Shown: piece after piece, positions 36,626-44,410 of the stretch | Layout: each line of letters starts with the position of its first letter | Numbering within the stretch: position 1 is the first letter of the stretch | DNA from: Betaproteobacteria bacterium | Lineage (GTDB): Bacteria; Pseudomonadota; Gammaproteobacteria; Burkholderiales; Thiobacillaceae | Direction: 5' to 3' | DNA length: 64,000 nt | Assembly: GCA_016873935.1 (NCBI GenBank) | Contig: VGVT01000001.1 | Location: forward strand, 79,783 to 143,782 | Notes under the pieces: generated by a model | Told to the model about the DNA's origin: nothing | Database searches by the model: none | Seen by the model: only the letters and a program-made list of their open reading frames with translations | Position numbers and translations under genes: made by a program

Positions 36626-36653
36626 GGAGGTGCTGATTTCCGCGTCGCGGTGA

Positions 36654-37028
36654 TCAGGCGGGCATCTTCATCATGCTGGTGGCGCGGGTGGCCTGTTCAC
36701 GGGCGACTTTCACGCCTTCCTGGAACATGGCGCCGTACTCGTTGCCGGATTCGTTGGCAAAGGCCATGCCTTCACGCAGGGCGGCCATGTTGCGCTCGCC
36801 ACACTCGCGCAGCAGGGCGGTCTGGCCGGCCATCAGGTCCTGATAGCCCTTCGCCTTGGTGATCAGTTCCAGACCACGGGCGCTGGCGTCCATGTAGAAA
36901 GCGGCCAGATCGGCCTGATACTGGAACATTTTTTCGAAGGTGCGCTGGTTCAGCTCGCCGATGCGACGGGCGGATTCCATGGCGGTCTCGGTGGACTGCT
37001 CGATCAGTTCGATGATTTCCTTTTGCAT
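36654..37028 (-). CDS. phaP: Phasin family protein (PhaP)
   Basis: A 124-residue helical, amphipathic phasin that coats polyhydroxyalkanoate granules (MQKEIIELIEQSTETAMESA, then FQYQADLAAFYMD). AGGAGA precedes ATG 37028. A large PhaR-like operator lies 39 bases upstream of the start. Followed by a terminator, so monocistronic. Confidence 0.9.
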   Translation of the reverse strand: MQKEIIELIEQSTETAMESARRIGELNQRTFEKMFQYQADLAAFYMDASARGLELITKAKGYQDLMAGQTALLRECGERNMAALREGMAFANESGNEYGAMFQEGVKVAREQATRATSMMKMPA

Positions 37029-37066
37029 GACATTTCTCCTGGGTTCAAGTGGGTGGATAGCGCCAT

Positions 37067-37098
37067 TTGTGCAATGCAACAAATGTTGCAGCGCACAA
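37067..37098. promoter_or_regulatory. Candidate PhaR operator at phaP
   Basis: TTGTGCAATGCAACA (37067-37081) and TGTTGCAGCGCACAA (37084-37098) form a 15-base inverted repeat (13 of 15 paired) with a 2-base spacer. A related site is at 39680-39718. Position between phaR and phaP fits repression of the phasin gene by PhaR. Confidence 0.65.
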
Positions 37099-37141
37099 TA
37101 TCCAACACCAACCACTGTGTCAACACCCAGGAGAAAAAAAT

Positions 37142-37612
37142 TTATGACTTGCTCTTGCCGTTGCCCTCGACATCGGCATTGCGTCGGGTGGTTTCCTCCA
37201 TGTCCTTCCAGAAACTCATGTTCTGCTGGCCGAGTTTCAACCAGAAATCCATGGGATTGCCGCTCCAGATGCCCTGCATGTGCTCGCTGAACATGCGCTG
37301 CTGCTTGAGGAACAGGTCCAGGTTCTGATCCAGGAAGTTGGTGAAGGCGGCCTGAGCGGTGTCGCCGTAGAAGCGGATGAAACGCTCCAGCATGGTGGCG
37401 GTGAACATGGGCGAACCGCCGGCCTCCTGCTCCATGATGATCTGCAGCAGGATGCCGCGGGTGATGTCCTGCTCGTTCTGGGAATCCACCACCTTGAAGG
37501 GTACGGAGCGCATGACCAGTTCCTTCACCTCGGCAAGCGTGATGTAGCGGCTTTCCTCGGTATCGTAGAGCCGCCGGTTGGGATACTTCTTGATCAGGCG
37601 TTCGTTGCTCAT
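37142..37612 (-). CDS. phaR: PHA synthesis repressor PhaR
   Basis: A 156-residue PhaR with the DNA-binding N-terminus (RLIKKYPNRRLYDTEESRYI) and two PHB-accumulation-regulatory segments (QIIMEQEAGGSPMF). It binds granules; when PHB is absent it represses phaP and itself. ATG 37612, upstream of the phasin gene in the same direction. Confidence 0.95.
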   Translation of the reverse strand: MSNERLIKKYPNRRLYDTEESRYITLAEVKELVMRSVPFKVVDSQNEQDITRGILLQIIMEQEAGGSPMFTATMLERFIRFYGDTAQAAFTNFLDQNLDLFLKQQRMFSEHMQGIWSGNPMDFWLKLGQQNMSFWKDMEETTRRNADVEGNGKSKS

Positions 37613-37670
37613 GGCTTCTTCCTTCCCTTCGCGATGGCCGGCGGGCGGCGCCCGCCGGCGTTTTGCCGTG

Positions 37671-38417
37671 TCAACACATATGCTGACCGCCGTTGGCGGC
37701 GATGTTGGCGCCGGTGATGAAGGCGCCGTCCTCGCTGGCCAGGAAGGTCACCAGGGCGGCGATCTCCTCCGGCTTGCCCAGGCGGCCCACCGGGATCTGC
37801 GCGATGATCTGATTGCGCACGTCCTCGGGAATGGCCATCACCATCTCGGTGCCGATGTAGCCGGGCGAGACGGAGTTGACCGTGATGCCCTTCTTCGCCG
37901 TCTCCTGCGCCAGGGCCATGCTGAAGCCGTGCATGCCGGCCTTGGCGGCGGAGTAGTTGGTCTGGCCGAACTGGCCCTTCTGGCCGTTGATCGAGGAGAT
38001 GTTGATCACCCGGCCCCAGCCCTTGTTCAGCATGCCGTCGATGAACTGCTTGGTGACGTTGAACACCGAATCCAGGTTGACGTTCATCACCGCGTTCCAC
38101 TGGCTGTCGCTCATCTTGCGGAAGGTGCCGTCCTTGGTGATGCCTGCGTTGTTCACCAGCACGTCGACGCCGCCGAAGTCGGCGTTGAGCTTGTCGCCCA
38201 TGGCCTTGCAATCCTCGAAGCTGGACACGTCGCACTTGACGATGGCCATGTCGAAGCCGGCCGCCGCCATCTTGGCCTTCCACTCGTTGGCCTGGGCCTC
38301 GTCCATGTAGGTGGACACCACCTTGCAGCCGGCCTGGGCCAGCTTGATGCAGATGGCGGTGCCGATTCCGCCCGTGCCACCGGTGACCAGGGCGACTTTT
38401 CCGTTCAATCCACTCAT
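37671..38417 (-). CDS. phaB: Acetoacetyl-CoA reductase (NADPH), PhaB
   Basis: A 248-residue short-chain dehydrogenase reducing acetoacetyl-CoA to (R)-3-hydroxybutyryl-CoA. The cofactor motif VTGGTGGIG, NNAG, and the Ser-Tyr-Lys triad (NISSINGQKG, NYSAAKAG) are present. AAAGGAAC precedes ATG 38417. It follows phaA by 16 bases. Confidence 0.95.
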   Translation of the reverse strand: MSGLNGKVALVTGGTGGIGTAICIKLAQAGCKVVSTYMDEAQANEWKAKMAAAGFDMAIVKCDVSSFEDCKAMGDKLNADFGGVDVLVNNAGITKDGTFRKMSDSQWNAVMNVNLDSVFNVTKQFIDGMLNKGWGRVINISSINGQKGQFGQTNYSAAKAGMHGFSMALAQETAKKGITVNSVSPGYIGTEMVMAIPEDVRNQIIAQIPVGRLGKPEEIAALVTFLASEDGAFITGANIAANGGQHMC

Positions 38418-38433
38418 TGTTGGTTCCTTTTTG

Positions 38434-39618
38434 TCAGATACGTTCAACTGCCAGGGCGACTCCCTGGCCGCCACCGATGCACAGGGTGGCGAGACCCTTG
38501 TTGGCGCCGGTGCGCTGCATGCCGTAGAGCAGGGTCACCAGGATGCGGGCACCGGACGCGCCGATGGGGTGGCCGATGGAGATGGCGCCACCGCTCACGT
38601 TCACGTTGACCGGATCGAAGCCGAGTTCCTTGTTGACCGACATGGCCTGGGCGGCGAAAGCCTCGTTGGCCTCGATCATGTCCAGATCCTTGGCGGACCA
38701 GCCGGCGCGGTCCAGGCACTTGCGCACGGCGGGGATGGGGCCGGTGCCCATGATGGCCGGATCGACGCCGGCGCTGCCGAAGGAAACCACGCGGGCGATG
38801 GGCGTCAGGCCGAGTTGCCTGGCCATGGAGCCGGACATCACTACCACGCCGGCGGCGCCATCGTTGATGCCGGAGGCGTTGCCCGCGGTGACCGTGCCGT
38901 CCTTCTTGAAGGCCGGCTTCAGCTTGGCCAGGGAGTCGGCCGTGGTGCCGGCGCGCGGAAACTCGTCCTTGGCGAAGACGACGGGGTCGCCCTTGCGCTG
39001 GGGAATCTCGACGGGAATGATCTCCGCCTCGAAATGACCGGCGTTCTGGGCGGCCTCGGTACGCTGCTGCGAGGTGGCCGCGAACAGGTCCTGTTCGGCG
39101 CGGCTGAACTCGTATTTCGCGGCGATGTTCTCGGCGGTGATGCCCATGTGGCAGTCGTTGAAGGCGCACCACAGGCCGTCCTGGATCATGGTGTCCACCA
39201 GTTCCCAGTTGCCCATGCGCTGGCCGTTGCGGGACTTGGGCAGCACGTGCGGCGACAGGCTCATGTTTTCCTGGCCGCCGGCGATGACGATGCCGGAATC
39301 GCCGCATTGCACCGCCTGCGCGGCGAGGTGCACGGCCTTCAGGCCGCTGCCGCAGACCTTGTTGATGGTAAGCGCGGAGACCGAGTCGGGCAGGCCGCCG
39401 GCCAGGGCCGCCTGGCGCGCCGGATTCTGGCCCACGCCGGCTTGCAGGACCTGGCCGAGTATGACCTCGTCGATCTGCCCCGGCTGCAAATTCGCCCGCG
39501 CGAGCAGGCCCCGGATCACATGCGCACCCAACTGGCTGGCGGGAATGCCGGCCAGCGAACCGCCGAATGTGCCGACGGCGGTGCGACCCGCGGCCACAAT
39601 GACCACATCGTTAAACAT
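38434..39618 (-). CDS. phaA: Acetyl-CoA C-acetyltransferase (beta-ketothiolase), PhaA
   Basis: A 394-residue thiolase. The nucleophilic Cys is in NKVCGSGLKAVH, His in NVSGGAISIGHPIGASG, and a second Cys in LCIGGGQG. It condenses two acetyl-CoA to acetoacetyl-CoA for PHB. AGGAG precedes ATG 39618. First gene of the phaA-phaB unit; its promoter shares a divergent region with phaE. Confidence 0.95.
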   Translation of the reverse strand: MFNDVVIVAAGRTAVGTFGGSLAGIPASQLGAHVIRGLLARANLQPGQIDEVILGQVLQAGVGQNPARQAALAGGLPDSVSALTINKVCGSGLKAVHLAAQAVQCGDSGIVIAGGQENMSLSPHVLPKSRNGQRMGNWELVDTMIQDGLWCAFNDCHMGITAENIAAKYEFSRAEQDLFAATSQQRTEAAQNAGHFEAEIIPVEIPQRKGDPVVFAKDEFPRAGTTADSLAKLKPAFKKDGTVTAGNASGINDGAAGVVVMSGSMARQLGLTPIARVVSFGSAGVDPAIMGTGPIPAVRKCLDRAGWSAKDLDMIEANEAFAAQAMSVNKELGFDPVNVNVSGGAISIGHPIGASGARILVTLLYGMQRTGANKGLATLCIGGGQGVALAVERI

Positions 39619-39679
39619 ATGGAAGTCTCCTGACAAATGAGGAATGCTTCCTCCCCCATTTGAAATTCTATCCGCGTTT

Positions 39680-39718
39680 TTGTGCACTGCACTTGACAAT
39701 ATTTGTTGCGGCGCACAA
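39680..39718. promoter_or_regulatory. Candidate PhaR operator between phaA and phaE
   Basis: TTGTGCACTGCA (39680-39691) and TGTTGCGGCGCACAA (39704-39718) repeat the half-sites of the phaP operator with wider spacing; TTGACAATAT between them resembles a -35/-10 portion. It could coordinate both divergent pha units. Confidence 0.55.
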
Positions 39719-39760
39719 GAATGCGCCGATGCATCCGCTTTTACCGTGAAGGAGGGGACC

Positions 39761-40867
39761 GTGGGAACCACGAACAACTGGATGGACGGCTGGCTGGAAT
39801 CGCAGCAGAAGTACTGGAACGCCTGGGCGGACATGGCCCAGCGCGGCATGAAGGCGCCCGAGGCGCCGAAGAACCCGCTGGCCGACGGCCTCAACCAGTG
39901 GTGGCAGGCCCTGTCGCCGATGACGCCGCCGGTAGGCCGCGAGGTGTTCGACCGTCTCATGGATGTCAGCAAGGGCTACTTCAGCCTCGCCGAGCAGTTC
40001 ATGGGGGGAGCCAAGCAGGGCGGCGGCATGGACGCCGTCAACGGCTGGCTCGACGGCATGCAGAAGATGTGGAGCGACTGGTCCCAGGCCGGCGCCGCCT
40101 TCCGCCCCGACGCCTTCTTCCCGCAGAACCAGTTCAAGGGCCTGACCACCTTCTGGGACCTGCCCATGGACACCTGGAACCGGCTCGCCGCCAACGTCAT
40201 GCCGATGCCCGGCGACTTCACCCAGGCTTTCCATCCGGAGGGCGCCCACGCGGTCAAGGACCAGGTCAACAAGTTCCTTTCCATCCCCGCCGTCGGCTAC
40301 ACGCGGGAGGCCCAGGAGCAGTACCAGATCCTGGCGCAGCGGCAGATGGACTACATGGGCGCGATGCAGGCCTACCAGGGCGCTTTCGCCAAGCTGGGCA
40401 TCGAGACCACCAAGCAGTTCCAGCAATCGCTGCAGGAACGCGCCAAGGAGGCCAAACCCATCTCCTCCCTGCGCGAGCTGTACGACCAGTGGGTGGAAAT
40501 GAGCGAGGCGGCCTATGCCGATTTCGTCATGACCGAGGAATACCAGACGCTTTACGGCCGCCTGGTGAATACCCTGCTGGCGGTCAAACAGCAGATGGCG
40601 CGCATGGTCGACCAGACCCTGGAAGCCATGCACATGCCTACCCACGCGGAGATCAGCACCCTGCAATGCCGGCAGCAGGAACTGCGCCGGGACAACCTGA
40701 AGCTCCACAAGGAAATCAAGGCATTGCAATCGCAACTTGAAGCTTTGCGTAAGACCTTGCTGCAAGGCGGGACAGACGAAGAAGCCGAAGAAGAGCCCAA
40801 ACCGAAGCGCGCCGCCGCCGCCAAGCCCGCCGCTACCAAGCGTACGCCCGCCGCCAAATCCAAGTAA
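39761..40867 (+). CDS. phaE: Class III PHA synthase subunit PhaE
   Basis: A 368-residue PhaE. It is highly helical and Trp/Gln/Met rich in the first half (NNWMDGWLESQQKYWNAW), with a conserved MTEEYQTLYGRLVNTL segment and a Lys/Ala-rich tail. GTG 39761 is preceded by GGAGG. It activates PhaC, which lies 14 bases downstream. Confidence 0.92.
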   Translation: MGTTNNWMDGWLESQQKYWNAWADMAQRGMKAPEAPKNPLADGLNQWWQALSPMTPPVGREVFDRLMDVSKGYFSLAEQFMGGAKQGGGMDAVNGWLDGMQKMWSDWSQAGAAFRPDAFFPQNQFKGLTTFWDLPMDTWNRLAANVMPMPGDFTQAFHPEGAHAVKDQVNKFLSIPAVGYTREAQEQYQILAQRQMDYMGAMQAYQGAFAKLGIETTKQFQQSLQERAKEAKPISSLRELYDQWVEMSEAAYADFVMTEEYQTLYGRLVNTLLAVKQQMARMVDQTLEAMHMPTHAEISTLQCRQQELRRDNLKLHKEIKALQSQLEALRKTLLQGGTDEEAEEEPKPKRAAAAKPAATKRTPAAKSK

Positions 40868-40881
40868 TCCAGGAGACCCCC

Positions 40882-41949
40882 ATGCTGCCCTTCGACATGC
40901 GCCCCGACGCCGTCATGCAGGAACTCATGGCCTATGGCCAGAAGCTTTCGCACGGCATGAAGAACCTGATGGAAGTCGGCGAGATTTCCTCCGGCGTCAC
41001 CCCCAAGACCGTGGTCCACCAGGAAGACAAGCTGACCCTGTACCGCTTCCAGAACCCGAACAAGGACGCGGTCACCAGCAAGACGCCCCTGCTCATCGTC
41101 TACGCCCTGGTGAACCGGCCCTACATGACCGACATCCAGGAAAACCGCTCCACCGTGCGCGCCCTCATGGATGCCGGCCAGGACGTCTATCTGGTGGACT
41201 GGGGCTATCCCGACCGCGCCGACCGTTACCTCACCCTGGACGACTACATCAACGGCTACCTGGACCGCTGCGTCGATGTGATCTGCGAGCGCCACCGCAT
41301 CAAGAAGATCAACATCCTCGGCATCTGCCAGGGCGGCACCTTCTCCCTGTGCTACTCCGCCCTGCATCCGGACAAGGTCAAGAACCTGGTCACCATGGTC
41401 ACCCCCGTGGACTTCCAGACCCCGGACAACATGCTCTCGCACTGGGTGCAGCAGGTGGACGCCGACCTCGTGGTGGACACCCTGGGCAACGTCCCCGGCG
41501 AGATGCTCAACTGGACCTTCCTCAACCTGAAGCCCTACCAACTCATGGGCCAGAAGTACCTGGGCCTGCTCGACACCCTGGACGACCCGGATGCCCTGAA
41601 GAACTTCCTGCGCATGGAAAAGTGGATCTTCGACTCCCCCGACCAGGCCGGCGAAGCCTTCCGCCAGTTCATCAAGGACTTCTACCAGCAGAACAAGCTG
41701 TTGAAAGGCGGCCTGGAGATCGGCGAGCCGGTGAGCCTGAAGGCCATCACCATGCCGGTCCTCAACGTCTTTGCCGAGCAGGACCACCTGGTTCCTCCCG
41801 ACGCCTCCCGTGCCATGCGTGGCAAGTTGGGCACCAAGGACTACACGGAACTCTCCTTCCCCGGCGGCCACATCGGCATCTACGTCAGCGGCAAGGCGCA
41901 GAAGACCGTGCCGCCGGCCATCGGCAAGTGGCTGGACGAACGCGACTGA
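40882..41949 (+). CDS. phaC: Class III PHA synthase catalytic subunit PhaC
   Basis: A 355-residue alpha/beta-hydrolase polymerase. Active Cys149 lies in the lipase-like box GICQGG; the Asp of NVFAEQDHLVPP and His of GGHIGIYV complete the triad. Length of 355 is the class III value, and it pairs with PhaE. AGGAG precedes ATG 40882; a terminator follows. Confidence 0.96.
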   Translation: MLPFDMRPDAVMQELMAYGQKLSHGMKNLMEVGEISSGVTPKTVVHQEDKLTLYRFQNPNKDAVTSKTPLLIVYALVNRPYMTDIQENRSTVRALMDAGQDVYLVDWGYPDRADRYLTLDDYINGYLDRCVDVICERHRIKKINILGICQGGTFSLCYSALHPDKVKNLVTMVTPVDFQTPDNMLSHWVQQVDADLVVDTLGNVPGEMLNWTFLNLKPYQLMGQKYLGLLDTLDDPDALKNFLRMEKWIFDSPDQAGEAFRQFIKDFYQQNKLLKGGLEIGEPVSLKAITMPVLNVFAEQDHLVPPDASRAMRGKLGTKDYTELSFPGGHIGIYVSGKAQKTVPPAIGKWLDERD

Positions 41950-41983
41950 GCCGACCCTGGCGCGATCTTGCGCGTTTCCTCGG

Positions 41984-42020
41984 CGGCCCGACCGGAAAAC
42001 CCGGCCGGGCCGTTTAGTTT
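41984..42020 (+). terminator. Terminator after phaEC
   Basis: A 12-base stem with one mismatch (41984-41995 with 42001-42012) around AAAAC, followed by TTTAGTTT. Confidence 0.8.
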
Positions 42021-42055
42021 CTGGCAGCCGGGCGGGCAACACCTATCCTGAAGTC

Positions 42056-43468
42056 ATGAAACTCAGCTTTCACGGCGCCGCCCGCCAAGTCACCGGTTCC
42101 TGCTTCCTGATTGAATCCGAGAAGCTGCGCTTCATCGTCGATTGCGGCATGTTCCAGGGCGGCCGCGAGGCGGATGCGCGCAACCGCCGCTTTCCCACCG
42201 GCTTCGAGCCCGAGGACATCGATTTCGTCCTCCTTACCCACGCCCACATCGACCATTCCGGCCTGCTGCCGCGCCTGTGCGCGCTGGGTTATCGCGGGCC
42301 CATCCATTGCACGCGGGCCACCGCCGACCTGCTCGGCGTGCTGCTGCCGGATTCCGCCTTCATCCAGGAGAAAGAGGCGGAATGGGCCAACTACGCCCAC
42401 CGCAAGAGCCGCCAGCGGCACAAGTCCGAGCTGGCGCCGCTGTATACCGTGACGCAGGCGCGGGAGGCACTGAAGCGGGTGAAGAAGGTGGGCTATGACC
42501 AGGAAATCCGGCCGCATGCGCGCGTGCGCGTGAAATTCCGCGACGCCGGCCACATTCTCGGCTCGGCCATCCTGGAGGTTTGGGTGGAGGAGGGCGGCCA
42601 CGTCAGCAAGCTGGTGTTCTCCGGCGACCTCGGCATGCCGGGCCGGCCCCTGCTCAACGATCCCACCCCCATCGAGGAGGCGGATGTGTTGCTGGTGGAG
42701 TCGACCTACGGTAACCGGCTGCACAAGACGCTGCGGGAAACCGAAGAGGAACTGGCGCAGGCGGTGAACGACACGCTGACGCGCAAGGGCGGCAACGTCA
42801 TCATCCCGGCCTTCGCCGTCGGCCGCACGCAGGAACTGTTGTACCTGCTCATGGACCTGGTGCGGCGCCACCGCCTGCCGCACAACCTGGCCATCTTCGT
42901 CGATTCGCCGATGGCCGGCAGCGCGACGGAAATCACCTTGCGTCACGGCGAGGTGCTGGACGCGGAAACCCGCGATCTGCTGGCCTGGTACCGCTCCAGC
43001 CCGGAGGCGCCCTATCTGCGGGTGACCGAGGACGCCGAGGATTCCATGGCCCTCAACAAGATCCGCCAGGGCGCCATCATCATCTCCGCCTCGGGCATGT
43101 GCGACGCCGGGCGCATCAAGCACCACCTCAAGTTCAACCTGCCGCGCCCGGAATGCACGGTGATCATCGCCGGCTTCCAAGCCGAGGGCACCCTGGGCCG
43201 CCGCCTGGTGGACGGGGCGAAGACGGTACGCATCTTCCGCGAGACGGTGCCGGTGCGCGCCGACCTCTACACCCTAGGCGGCCTGTCCGCCCACGCCGAT
43301 CGAGACGCCCTGGTGAACTGGCTGTCCGGCTTTAGGCGGCCGCCGCGGCGGACCTTCGTCGTGCACGGCGAGGCAGAGACCGCGCAGGGCTTCGCCGCGC
43401 TGATCCGCGAAGGTATGGGATGGCGGGTGGAGGTGCCCGAGATGGGAGCGGAGTACCTGCTGGATTGA
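42056..43468 (+). CDS. Metallo-beta-lactamase/beta-CASP RNA nuclease-like protein
   Basis: A 470-residue CPSF73/YSH1-type protein: MBL domain with LTHAHIDHSGLL and the later His/Asp ligands (GHILGS, FSGDLG), then the beta-CASP insertion and the C-terminal motifs ASGMCDAGR and GLSAHAD. All zinc ligands appear intact. It is stand-alone and likely an RNA endonuclease or exonuclease. Convergent with the mlaF-like gene. Confidence 0.88.
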   Translation: MKLSFHGAARQVTGSCFLIESEKLRFIVDCGMFQGGREADARNRRFPTGFEPEDIDFVLLTHAHIDHSGLLPRLCALGYRGPIHCTRATADLLGVLLPDSAFIQEKEAEWANYAHRKSRQRHKSELAPLYTVTQAREALKRVKKVGYDQEIRPHARVRVKFRDAGHILGSAILEVWVEEGGHVSKLVFSGDLGMPGRPLLNDPTPIEEADVLLVESTYGNRLHKTLRETEEELAQAVNDTLTRKGGNVIIPAFAVGRTQELLYLLMDLVRRHRLPHNLAIFVDSPMAGSATEITLRHGEVLDAETRDLLAWYRSSPEAPYLRVTEDAEDSMALNKIRQGAIIISASGMCDAGRIKHHLKFNLPRPECTVIIAGFQAEGTLGRRLVDGAKTVRIFRETVPVRADLYTLGGLSAHADRDALVNWLSGFRRPPRRTFVVHGEAETAQGFAALIREGMGWRVEVPEMGAEYLLD

Positions 43469-43481
43469 GCGGACGGTCTTG

Positions 43482-44291
43482 TTACCGCGTCCCGGCCAGT
43501 CCGAAATCCTTCGCCAGTTCCCGCGCCGGATAATGGAAGCGCACCGGCCCGTCCTCCTCGCCATGCACGAACTGGTGCACGAAGGGATGGCCGGAGCGGC
43601 GGATTTCCTCGACCGGACCCTCCGCCACCACCACGCCGTTGTCGATGAAGAAGGCGTAGTCGATGATCTTCAGGGCCTCGGCGACGTCGTAGGTGACGAC
43701 GATGGAGGTGAGGCCGAGGTTGTCATTGAGGCGGCGGATGATGTTGGCGATGACGTCCAGGGAAATCGGGTCCAGTCCGGCAAAGGGCTCGTCGTACATG
43801 ATCAGCATCGGGTCCAGGGCGGTGGCGCGCGCCAGCGCCACACGCCGCGACATGCCGCCGGACAGTTCATCCACCATCAGGTCACGCGCGCCGCGCAGGC
43901 CGACGGCGTGCAGCTTCATCAGCACCAGGTCGCGGATCATGGCCTCCGACAGATCGGTGTGCTCGCGCAGGGGGTAGGCCACGTTGTCGAACACCGAGAG
44001 ATCGGTGAACAGGCCGCCGGCCTGGAACATCATGCCCATGCGCCGGCGCAGCTGGTAGAGGGCGTCGTCGCCGAGCTCGTGCACCACCTGGCCGTCCACC
44101 TTGACGTGGCCGCCGGCGGGTACAGCCTGGCCGCCGATCAGGCGCAGCAGGGTGGTCTTGCCGCAGCCGCTGGAACCCAGCAGGCCGACGACCCGGCCGG
44201 TCGGCACGGTGAGGTTGAGGCCGCGCAGGACTTCGCGTTCGCCATGGGCGTAACGCAGATCGCGGATTTCGATCAGGGGCGCGGAGGACAC
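43482..44291 (-). CDS. MlaF-like ABC ATPase (orphan)
   Basis: A 269-residue ATPase matching MlaF in length and architecture. Walker A GSSGCGKTT (Lys45), signature LSGGMSRRV and Walker B LIMYDEPFAGLDP are intact. The H-loop position reads VVTYDV with Tyr201 instead of His, which normally contacts gamma-phosphate. The expected partners mlaE, mlaD, mlaC and mlaB are absent here: the next gene downstream is convergent. GTG 44291 is chosen for family length; an ATG at 44387 extends it by 32 low-complexity residues. Confidence 0.8.
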   Translation of the reverse strand: MSSAPLIEIRDLRYAHGEREVLRGLNLTVPTGRVVGLLGSSGCGKTTLLRLIGGQAVPAGGHVKVDGQVVHELGDDALYQLRRRMGMMFQAGGLFTDLSVFDNVAYPLREHTDLSEAMIRDLVLMKLHAVGLRGARDLMVDELSGGMSRRVALARATALDPMLIMYDEPFAGLDPISLDVIANIIRRLNDNLGLTSIVVTYDVAEALKIIDYAFFIDNGVVVAEGPVEEIRRSGHPFVHQFVHGEEDGPVRFHYPARELAKDFGLAGTR

Positions 44292-44410
44292 GTCGGCTCC
44301 AGGAGGATGCGGAAGCCCGCATGATGGCGCCGCCTGCGATTCCGGTAAAGCTGCGGGATGCGGCGCGGGCGGGTTAGCATTGCCCACGTCCCGCCCGCGC
44401 CCTTGCCGCC

